From positions 496,001-560,000 of the forward strand of contig QANY01008225.1 of NCBI GenBank assembly GCA_003255025.1: 64,000 nt of DNA. Direction: 5' to 3'. Within the stretch, counting starts at the first letter, position 1. Each line of letters opens with the position of its first letter. Below are positions 58,701-64,000 of this stretch, piece after piece. Source of the DNA: Datisca glomerata (lineage: Eukaryota > Streptophyta > Magnoliopsida > Cucurbitales > Datiscaceae). The notes below the pieces were generated by a model. That model searched no databases. It saw only the letters and a list, made by a program, of their open reading frames with translations, and was not told the origin of the DNA. The position numbers and the translations under genes were made by a program.

Positions 58701-59469
58701 GCAAACTTCCTTCATTCCCAGTGACTCATTCTGCCCCATAAACAATAAGACTTGATGCACGAGCTCAGACTGAACCTCATTCCGGCACGACAATACCTGC
58801 CACCGAATAAGTAACATTGCTTCGGATTCAGATAACTCAATTTTCATATTCTTTAAACAAAAGCTATTCACCCTATTTGTTCATGTAAAAACGGTACCTA
58901 AAGGATATACTTCAACTTCCAGATGTCCATAGCTAAAAAGGCTGGTAATCGATATAATTTTTTACACATCATAAAACCTTCTTCAGTTTCAATATGTTTC
59001 AATTAGAAATTTTTAATTAACTCTATTCCTTATAACTCCAATGCAGCATTTAAAGACTCTAAATTCTTTCAATCACCTTAACAAATGGGTGAGTCTCTGT
59101 TGAGCTCAACTGCCATAATCCATTGTGTTTACCAAACCAAAAGCGGACCAGAGAGCCTAAACCCTTTACAAAAACGTCGACAAAAAGAGGGTCGGATCCT
59201 TCGAGGGCAGACTGAAGCTCCAGCAAGCCACGAGATATATCCAAGTGGGAGTCCTTCACCATGCGGCATAGCTCGCGAACTGATTGGTCGACGACAGCAG
59301 GAGAGGCGGAGTGGAGGCACAGAGATATCGCCTCCCTTCCGGGTTCAGATTCCGAGTCTAAGTACTTCGGCGCAGACCGAAGCTTCGTGAAGATGGAAGT
59401 AACAGCAAACTTTTGAAGTGAGGGTTGAGGAAGTCGAATTTTCTCCAGCAGTGGAGTGTAAGAGTCCAT
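36518..59469 (-). CDS. RST1: RST1 (RESURRECTION1), focadhesin-like ARM-repeat protein, 25 exons, apparently intact
   Basis: Exon by exon, the minus strand encodes a protein closely resembling Arabidopsis RST1 from its first residues ([20 protein letters not shown]) to its end ([15 protein letters not shown]). My 25 exons total 5,550 bp including the stop, or 1,849 residues, near the known size of about 1,840. All introns are GT-AG and every exon joins in phase. RST1 is a large helical-repeat protein with a DUF3730/focadhesin region. In Arabidopsis it acts with RIPR in the cytosol to link the RNA exosome to the Ski complex, and mutants affect surface wax and seed development. Start codon: 59469 matches the family start; an in-frame ATG four codons upstream (59481) is also possible. 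Intron 15 (9.1 kb) is filled with mobile elements. It appears functional by sequence; expression is unknown. Confidence 0.93.
38539..41328 (-). CDS. RST1: RST1 exons 20-22 (residues 1024-1639)
   Basis: Exons: 41328-40429 (900 bp), 40346-40050, 39189-38539. Exon 20 encodes [40 protein letters not shown] and [20 protein letters not shown], a small-residue-rich helical region. Exon 21 gives [20 protein letters not shown]. Exon 22 gives [20 protein letters not shown] and [20 protein letters not shown]. For exon 22 the acceptor at 39189 was chosen over one four bases downstream because only it keeps the frame. Intron 21 holds a pair of ~85-bp direct repeats. Confidence 0.93.
39339..39647. repeat. 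Pair of ~85-bp direct repeats in RST1 intron 21
   Basis: Copies at about 39339-39425 and 39562-39647 share ATTAA, GAGAG, ACTGAAACC/ACTAAAACC, AGCACAGAATGG/AGTACAGAATGG, CAGATCTA and CGATGTGGGGCAACATT. Between them, CCGAACTAAG recurs three times. Sequences with a GATGTGGGACAACATT core are common in plant introns and are probably remains of a mobile element. Confidence 0.65.
42057..42168 (-). repeat. Partial duplicate of RST1 exon 19 in intron 19
   Basis: Minus strand reads [16 protein letters not shown], then a 24-bp intrusion and [11 protein letters not shown], copying the end of exon 19. The surrounding intron sequence, with AAAATCTAACTAGAACTTTACAT-like words, is copied too. At the matching donor position the copy reads GAGGCATG instead of GAGGTATG, so the GT splice donor is lost and the copy is probably not spliced. 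Confidence 0.85.
42216..43351 (-). CDS. RST1: RST1 exons 16-19 (residues 834-1023)
   Basis: Exons: 43351-43260, 43188-42973, 42859-42782, 42398-42216. Exon 16 gives [20 protein letters not shown], exon 17 [20 protein letters not shown] and [16 protein letters not shown], exon 18 [20 protein letters not shown], exon 19 [20 protein letters not shown]. Joining exon 15 to exon 16 across 9.1 kb of mobile DNA gives [14 protein letters not shown] in frame. Part of exon 19 is copied just downstream in intron 19. Confidence 0.92.
43413..43620 (-). mobile_element. LINE 3' tail in RST1 intron 15
   Basis: On the minus strand the sequence ends in TTGTTTCTTATAAAAAAAG after a GTAATTATTTTATTTTAATA stretch, the usual A-rich tail style of plant LINEs. 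A similar tail lies at 53948-54147. It is on the same strand as the LINE coding part at 48818-50930, and the copia element lies between, so it is probably the 3' end of that same LINE. Confidence 0.6.
43622..43692 (+). mobile_element. 5' LTR remnant of the copia element
   Basis: The stretch TGTATAAATACCCCTGTAC, CTAAATTTTAT and TTTTAGCTTTCTAG matches the end of the 3' LTR at 48748-48817. Upstream of about 43622 the match stops, so the first half of the 5' LTR is lost or unrecognisable. TATAAATA is the likely LTR promoter box. Confidence 0.65.
43694..43705 (+). other. Primer-binding site of the copia element
   Basis: TGGTATCAAAGT follows the 5' LTR by one or two bases and matches the initiator methionine tRNA primer pattern TGGTATCAGAGC with two changes. 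Confidence 0.8.
44425..45380 (+). pseudogene. Copia gag with zinc knuckle (frameshifted)
   Basis: Translation begins at ATG 44425 ([20 protein letters not shown]) and shifts frame near 44500 to [20 protein letters not shown], then shows [18 protein letters not shown] and [20 protein letters not shown] of the copia gag fold. After a stop at 44990 another frame carries the zinc knuckle [19 protein letters not shown], a CX2CX4HX4C motif for packaging RNA. It ends in a stop at 45380 just before the protease. Confidence 0.85.
45381..45740 (+). pseudogene. Copia aspartic protease
   Basis: [14 protein letters not shown] is the copia protease active site (DSG), followed by [18 protein letters not shown] and [14 protein letters not shown]. 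The frame opens after the stop of gag at 45380 and loses its frame near 45735. Confidence 0.85.
45731..46900 (+). pseudogene. Copia integrase (frameshifted)
   Basis: [16 protein letters not shown] is the zinc-binding HHCC head, with [14 protein letters not shown]. The catalytic core follows with [13 protein letters not shown] and [18 protein letters not shown]. The frame breaks near 46335, then [19 protein letters not shown] carries the last core motif; the glutamate usually found before R is changed to K here. A stop at 46480 is followed by [20 protein letters not shown] and a conserved FGCVCFV segment. Confidence 0.85.
46984..48180 (+). pseudogene. Copia reverse transcriptase (frameshifted, with a 14-G run)
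   Basis: [40 protein letters not shown] and [19 protein letters not shown] are the typical start. A stop occurs at 47574, then the catalytic box reads [11 protein letters not shown], which is intact. After FDIKDL a run of 14 G (47795-47808) replaces a few normal bases and shifts the frame into [12 protein letters not shown]. The thumb region with [11 protein letters not shown] and YLTNTRPDL follows. Confidence 0.88.
48181..48668 (+). pseudogene. Copia RNase H
   Basis: [39 protein letters not shown] and YCDNK carry the D, E and D catalytic residues. A stop after YCDNK at 48446 interrupts; the rest reads [12 protein letters not shown] and [11 protein letters not shown] with the natural stop TGA in the polypurine tract at 48666. 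Confidence 0.85.
48667..48675 (+). other. Polypurine tract of the copia element
   Basis: GAGGGGGAG directly before the LTR start TGTTGG, the usual copia arrangement. Confidence 0.85.
48676..48817 (+). mobile_element. 3' LTR of the copia element
   Basis: About 142 bp, from TGTTGGATAATATTG to CTTTCTAG. It contains GTGTATAAATCCCC, matching the 5' LTR remnant. The right border is set by the end of the match and by LINE coding sequence starting next to it. Confidence 0.8.
48818..50930 (-). mobile_element. LINE coding part: reverse transcriptase and zinc-finger region (5'-truncated)
   Basis: Reading down the minus strand: [20 protein letters not shown] and KSSGADGFT (about 50860-50770), the start of the LINE RT; then [40 protein letters not shown], and the catalytic box [11 protein letters not shown] at about 50100. 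[28 protein letters not shown] and [10 protein letters not shown] follow. The zf-RVT part at 49215-48862 has [15 protein letters not shown] and C..C...H residues. Stops at several points and loss of the 5' ORFs show it is dead. Its 3' end was probably separated by the copia insertion. Confidence 0.9.
51202..52294. mobile_element. Non-autonomous Mutator-like element with ~100-bp terminal inverted repeats and 9-bp target duplication
   Basis: The left end (TGGTTGAATTCAAATC, AAGTTTCAGCAGTTAGCA, CCTAAACCATCAATTTGGCA) is the imperfect reverse complement of the right end over about 100 bp. TTTTATTTA lies immediately outside both ends (51193-51201, 52295-52303). Long inverted repeats with a 9-bp duplication are the marks of Mutator-like elements. 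The 0.9-kb interior has no transposase; its GC-richer stretch 51390-51740 could be captured host DNA. Confidence 0.88.
52490..55053 (-). CDS. RST1: RST1 exons 10-15 (residues 614-833)
   Basis: Exons: 55053-54922, 54843-54762, 53565-53493, 53171-53021, 52805-52675, 52581-52490. They encode [20 protein letters not shown], then [79 protein letters not shown] and [19 protein letters not shown]. These small exons are too short to show as long open frames and were found by following splice sites and family similarity. The donor of exon 15 (CAG/GTATTA) opens the 9.1-kb intron 15. Intron 11 carries a LINE tail. Confidence 0.9.
53948..54147 (-). mobile_element. 5'-truncated LINE tail with 17-bp target duplication in RST1 intron 11
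   Basis: About 200 bp flanked by AGAAGGAGAGGTCTGTT at 53931-53947 and 54148-54164. On the minus strand it ends in an A-rich tail (TTTCCTATAAAGAAAA) after ATTAATATATATTTTC, like the LINE tail at 43413-43620. Heavy 5' truncation is normal for LINE insertions. Confidence 0.82.
55691..55782 (-). repeat. Short duplicate of exon 9 and CT microsatellite next to its splice donor
   Basis: TACGGTCATTGATATCCCAG (55691-55710) matches exon 9 bases at 55763-55782 in 18 of 20 places. Between them, a GA/CT run of about 28 bp (55713-55740) begins right after the donor GTAAT on the minus strand. This suggests slippage that copied the end of the exon and left a microsatellite. Confidence 0.6.
55746..59469 (-). 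CDS. RST1: RST1 exons 1-9 (residues 1-613)
   Basis: Exons: 59469-59077, 58796-58512, 58393-58310, 58084-57811, 57628-57378, 57026-56840, 56718-56531, 56387-56287, 55821-55746. Landmarks are [20 protein letters not shown] in exon 1, [20 protein letters not shown] in exon 2, [20 protein letters not shown] in exon 4, [16 protein letters not shown] in exon 5, [12 protein letters not shown] in exon 6, [17 protein letters not shown] in exon 7 and [15 protein letters not shown] in exon 9. Leucine-rich helical repeats dominate. Exon 3 (84 bp) is the least certain, but its phase fits. A CT microsatellite begins four bases after the donor of exon 9. Confidence 0.9.
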
Positions 59470-62039
59470 AAGTCCGACCAAGACTGTTCCTCTTCAGAGT
59501 TCAGAAACAAAGAAACGGAAAGAAAAAGAAGAAGGAGAAGAAATGGGCATAAACGGCACCGTATCAAGAAAGAATATAAAAACGAAATCTTTGCGGCTTC
59601 AACTCTGAATTTGACTCCTAAAAGTAATGGAATAAAATATTTACCAAATCCCATGAACATGAATATTGAATAGGATCAAAACTTATTATGATATTTACAT
59701 AAATTTCTCTTTCTAACTCCTAAGTAAGTCTCTGAGAATACTTGGTTGATCATGATTTATGTTTTAAAACTCATCTAAGACATAAATCTTCAAAAAAAAG
59801 CTTTTTTGGAATTGTGAACTCGTATGGTAATAAAAGAGTATAACATATCGAACATAATCAAAACTTAATAACTAAAATATCACATGAATGATAGTATAAG
59901 AAAAAATTATTGGAATATTATGAGTACTGGGTGGGATGGCACGTGCCAAGATTATAATTATGTTGTTTTAGATTGCTTAAATGACCAAATATTAATATTT
60001 GAAATAAACTAATAACATATTAATATCAGCATCATCATAAATAATAAATTGAGCGTGATGAAGTATGCAATAAACAAAAGAAACGTATTAATAGAAGTTT
60101 TAAAACACCACATCTATCAAAAGAAAATAACACACATGCAATTATTTTAAACAACACATCAGACATGCACAGTCGCTGCGAAATACTATAAAAGCCATGA
60201 TCACAATACTTTTAAACAAAGCTTAATGCACAACTATTCAATTCAACTCTTTTAACAAAAGTAAATTACGAACAAGTTCTTAATCAATTCACAAAATATG
60301 ATATAACGCCAATCAGCCAAGAGTAGTGTTGTTACAGTAGTGGTCGATGAGCTAGAAGCGTCATGGTCTCATTAAAGAGTGTTTGGATTATCAGATACAC
60401 TGATAATGTTGTACTTCACAATTTCTTCATCATATTTATTATATTTAACATGTAAAATGTATAATCCGTAGCTAATAATGAGTGTTATATGATTGAGTTG
60501 AATAGGCATATCCTAAAAAGATAAAACTTTGACCATCAAAACTATTTGGATTAGATTATAACCAATATTAAGAAACATATATAAAAACTATTAGGAGTTT
60601 TAAAACTCAAAGTAGTTCAATTACATCTAAATTACATGTGTGTATGATACTTCACTTATCTTTGGTCATCTATTAAGCATAAAAAGAAATTGTCGTTTCA
60701 CATACATCTAAATCATATTACATGAATTGCTTTGCAATACAAAGAAGAATTCTTCAGCGAATTTTTCAATTAAAAGTACTTTCACACGACATCTACAAAT
60801 AAGGATTGATAGAAGAAACCATTTATTTGGTAACATATTTTTGTCTAATAAAGCAGAGAATCAACACACAAGAGGAAGCAACAATCAATTTAGGTTAGCC
60901 ATTCTATTCAATTTATCCGCAAGGCAATAAACAATAAAGAAAATGAATTAAAACATAACAAAATAATTATGAATCCAAAATAACACCAAAAGTTAAATTA
61001 GGTTGCAAGTTAATACACTTAGTTCTAAAATGAGGCTGCAAATACTAAAATGGAAATCAACTGAAGCATAAGATGGAAAGTTTTTATAAAATGAATAAAG
61101 CCATGTATACAACTTTTGTGCTTTTAGTAACCAGCTGTTTTGCAATATTTGCAATATTTTGAGGATGAATAGACTTTCATGACAATAATTAACCTTAAAA
61201 AATCATGCAAGACTGCGCCTACACATTCAATAGTTTACTTAGATACATTCCTCCCTTCCTCCCTTCAGTCAAAACAATAAAAAAAATTGATGAATTCTGA
61301 GATGTTTGAAGACATCATGATGGTGAGAGAGAGAGCAAAGGATATAAACTTAATTAAACAACCCGATTGATAAAAGAATTTTGGGTAAACACCAATTATA
61401 TTCGCTTTCATTGAGTTATACTATTATACCAGTACCACATCAACAAAAAAAAGCCTCTCATCGCATGTAAATTTTGTTTTCATTGAGTACCCTATTGTTT
61501 CTATCTTTTTAGAAGCCAACATATTTATATGGCCCGTCCATACAAATAGGATAGCCACCTCTTCACTTATTTACGTAACATGGTCAAATAAACAATGGAA
61601 GATTGATTTATAATCCCCTGATGAACATACATGACAACCTACACCTAATGTATAAATGTTTGTACAACTTACGAGAATGTTCAATACACAATCATAGAAA
61701 AAATCACCGTGAAACGTGTTTTTAATAAGATAGAATAAGACATTCAGCGTAATTGCATTATAATACATGTATTGCAATATCATTGCGTCAATTGCATACA
61801 CTTGAAAAGTGGTAAAATAAGTATGGTCCCAGAATTTTTGAATATTCAAATGTTGCTATGATGCCCATCCTCATAAGACATAACAGCAAAAAACAACAAA
61901 AAAATAACAGAATAACAAAAAAGAGAGGGAGTAAAAGAATGAAAAAGATGACAATGCATACGTCAAGTATATAAAATAAGTTCCATACGCTTCATGCTTA
62001 TGACTAAAATCAATTAAACTTCATATGGTAAAGTCATAC
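59470..62039. other. 5' flank of RST1 and intergenic DNA
   Basis: The first few hundred bases should carry the RST1 leader and promoter; a serine/arginine-like open frame here has no meaning I can support. From 59.7 kb on the sequence is AT-rich with no gene, RNA gene or element borders recognised. Confidence 0.55.
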
Positions 62040-62104
62040 CTGAAGAACACCCTTCCCAAGGTAGTTTGAGACCCCATCTCTCAACTTCAGAGGTTCATAG
62101 ACAC
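62040..62104 (-). pseudogene. Orphan enolase exon
   Basis: The minus strand between an acceptor (TTCTTCAAG) and a donor (CAG/GTATGA) encodes GVYEPLKLRDGVSNYLGKGV plus LQ. In enolase this stretch follows the substrate loop and usually reads YEALELRDG and DYLGKGV. The exon is 65 bp and enters in phase 1, which would split a Gly codon. No neighbouring enolase exon is visible within 2 kb on the left or to the window end on the right. Two usually conserved positions differ (A to P, E to K). I take it as a genomic fragment of an enolase gene, not a processed copy. Confidence 0.6.
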
Positions 62105-63143
62105 CTTGAAGAAAAAAAGCAAGTTGTGTTAAGTAGCATAATGCTTATTGATTCCTACGTTCATATATAATACGAACACATGAGAGATCGGATCATAGAA
62201 AAAGAAATCAAAACAATTCCTTAAATGTAAATTTTCACAGCACCGACCATTACACGCACAGTGAGGAATGATTATCTATAGCAAAAGATACAAGCAAACA
62301 GAAATTTGAAGCATATATAGTCTATGATGTGGCAAATAGGTTTACAGTTGAAGCACCACTTGGATAATGCATATGCCATTCAACTGACAATAAGTGTCGC
62401 AAATGAAATGCTCCCTTTAAGTTTTTAATTACAAGGACTTTCAATCAAATTGTGGCTGTGACTATAGTGAAGTTTTAGCTCTATGTTACTTGTCCCTATA
62501 CATAAAATTTATCATTCTCACATGACATAAAATACTCATCTTAACAACGAAATTCTCAAAATTAGAATAACAAATAAAATTCCAAAGAAAATTTAAGATA
62601 AATTGGTCAAGGACATAACTCATCAACTCATTAGTAACTACGCATCTCCTCTATAAAAGTAGGTTTTAGTTTCAAATCCACACCCCCAGTTAGCTTTTGT
62701 TATTCATATTTTATTTCGAGCAAAGGAAAATTACGACGGTAAAAGGAAAATTCTATAGCATATAGAGAAAGTGTGAAACAAATAGAACAATTAGAAAATA
62801 ATTTCAGTCTCATCTCTTTTTTCCTATACCATGTATTAAACAAAGAAATTCAATGAAATTAACCTGGTCATGAGATAATCCTTTATTGACATTATTTTAC
62901 TGCTACTCTCAGAGAAGAATTCAATGTTATTTGAAATAAGAAAAATTGTATCTAAGAGAAAAAGAGAAAACAGAGATGGGAGATTTCTTTTCCATAATTT
63001 TCTCTTACTGTACAATAAGTAACAGTTTCTTTATGAGTAGCATAGATAATAGTCTGACCAAACTAATAAAGGTAGAATTACGTTTTTGTTTAAATATAGA
63101 CAGTTAAAACAAAAGAGAACAAACCGCGTACGGCGCTTAAACA
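62105..63143. other. Intergenic, nothing recognised
   Basis: AT-rich DNA without coding frames. It would hold the upstream enolase exons if a gene were present; none are seen. Confidence 0.55.
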
Positions 63144-64000
63144 CATTGGGCATAATATCCTCAAAGTATATGTAAAGACATTTTTTTAGAAATTAATAAA
63201 AGCGCATTTTTCTTGTAAGTGTATTCTCTGAATTATTTTTGGAGACTATGACCTTATATTAGTACAAGAGGATTAAGACCACACATAATGAATATAATAG
63301 TCCACAATATATGAAAGTATGAAATCTTTAATGAATGGTTGCTAGTACGATTCGTTAAGCATTTTGAATGCATGTGATCTAGATCTGGATCGCTAATGTG
63401 GATAGACATCTTAGTGGAGGTACTTTATATGATTAGATTATATAGGACAGACCTGATGTGAATTAATTTCTTTATTAACTTATCATTTAACATAAAGATT
63501 TAATACAAATCAATCAAATGATCATATGCAGATCATTCTAGATCATGACTAGTCATGAACTCCTATACATGTATACTAGGTCTTTTGATGCATTCGTTAA
63601 TATTTGTTTGTAAAACAGACTAGTGACTTTTGTTTTGGAGATTCAGTAACATGCATGGTTGGGAACATAATTTTACAAGATTTGGAATCTAAGCTTTTCA
63701 GATGAATCGTATATTTTTTTTATAACGTGGGTATCCGGAGCTATGCCCCGACTAGTGCACGAAATCTAACGCTCCCACGGGGACCTGAGACGTGACCCGG
63801 GTAAATAATGCCCCAGTGGTCTGAGAAATTATACTAGGGTGAGTTTCGAACCTGGAACATCGACTATTACTGGTCTATTCCCAGCGTCCGCCCACCACCG
63901 GGCCAACCCCTCAGGGTTTCCTGATGGATCGTATATTGGTTCTCTTAAGTGTTAATTCTGGGACTGAATGGTTATTAAGTTCAAATTTATAATACAGTTA
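63144..64000 (+). mobile_element. LTR of the same family as 386-2646, opposite orientation, cut by the window end
   Basis: The plus strand matches the reverse strand of 2646 downward: TATGAAATCTTTAATGAATG, GTTGC, GATGTGAATTAAT, TCTTTAT, AAAGATTTAATAC and GTGACTTTTGTTTTGGAGAT occur in the same order and spacing. The left border near 63144 is approximate because the first 30 bases have diverged. A SINE interrupts it at 63716-63922. Only about the first 40% of the LTR is inside the window. Confidence 0.8.
63716..63922 (-). mobile_element. tRNA-derived SINE with 15-bp target duplication
   Basis: About 207 bp. On the minus strand it starts GAGGGGTTGGCCCGGTGG, has an A box TGGCCCGGTGG (63905-63895) and a B box GGTTCGAAACTC (63852-63841), and ends GTTATAAAAAAAA. 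These are the two internal promoter boxes for RNA polymerase III and an A-rich tail. The flanks GATGAATCGTATATT (63701-63715) and GATGGATCGTATATT (63923-63937) differ at one base. Removing it restores the alignment with the LTR at 386-2646. Confidence 0.88.

Noticed and set aside
59085..59390. Plus-strand open frame opposite RST1 exon 1
   Set aside because: It is antisense to a strongly conserved coding exon and has no similarity I recognise.
36518..59469. RST1 as a pseudogene because of its many insertions
   Set aside because: All insertions are in introns and all exon joints keep the frame.
63841..63905. Possible tRNA gene from the A and B boxes
   Set aside because: Spacing and surroundings do not fold as a tRNA, and an A-rich tail with target duplication shows a SINE.

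Overview
This is a stretch of plant nuclear genome, almost certainly a eudicot. It is AT-rich and holds one very large, multi-exon, recognisably plant gene (RST1) in a landscape of nested and decayed retrotransposons and Mutator-like DNA transposons, with a few broken host-gene fragments. Nothing suggests bacterial or organellar DNA.

Left third (1-19.9 kb). The window opens inside a minus-strand LTR retrotransposon whose 5' LTR (386-2646) cuts into the reverse transcriptase of an older plus-strand Ty3/gypsy element of the Tat lineage (2647-11585). That Tat copy has RT, RNase H, the second plant-type RNase H typical of Tat, a gutted integrase, a 59-bp tandem repeat, an antisense ORF and a 3' LTR. 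A 1,956-bp solo LTR with a 5-bp target duplication sits in its antisense ORF. The Tat 3' LTR ends at the first codons of an F-box gene, which is also split by a Ty1/copia fragment. A broken N-terminus of a plant CCCH-zinc-finger/RRM protein and a LINE 3' fragment follow.

Middle (17.9-36.1 kb). A DUF1985-type (Ulp1/Mutator-like) transposon gene on the minus strand is split by a second, complete Tat element (19870-30067, LTRs of 640 and 494 bp, target duplication GTGCT). The right-hand part of this MULE-like segment is repeated in a shortened second unit (about 33.88-36.08 kb).

Right part (36.5-59.5 kb). RST1 (RESURRECTION1, the plant relative of focadhesin) runs on the minus strand. I could place 25 exons with GT-AG borders and matching phases, giving an uninterrupted reading frame of 1,849 residues. 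It appears intact although intron 15 has grown to 9.1 kb by holding a LINE, a Ty1/copia element and a Mutator-like element with a 9-bp target duplication. Intron 11 holds a LINE tail with a 17-bp target duplication. Two introns hold partial copies of the neighbouring exon.

Right edge (59.5-64 kb). Mostly featureless AT-rich DNA with one orphan enolase exon (62040-62104). Then comes an LTR of the same family as the one at the left edge but in the opposite orientation, carrying a tRNA-derived SINE with a 15-bp target duplication.

Only RST1 looks like a working host gene. All coordinates and splice sites were read by eye; family names rest on motif recognition, not on a database search.
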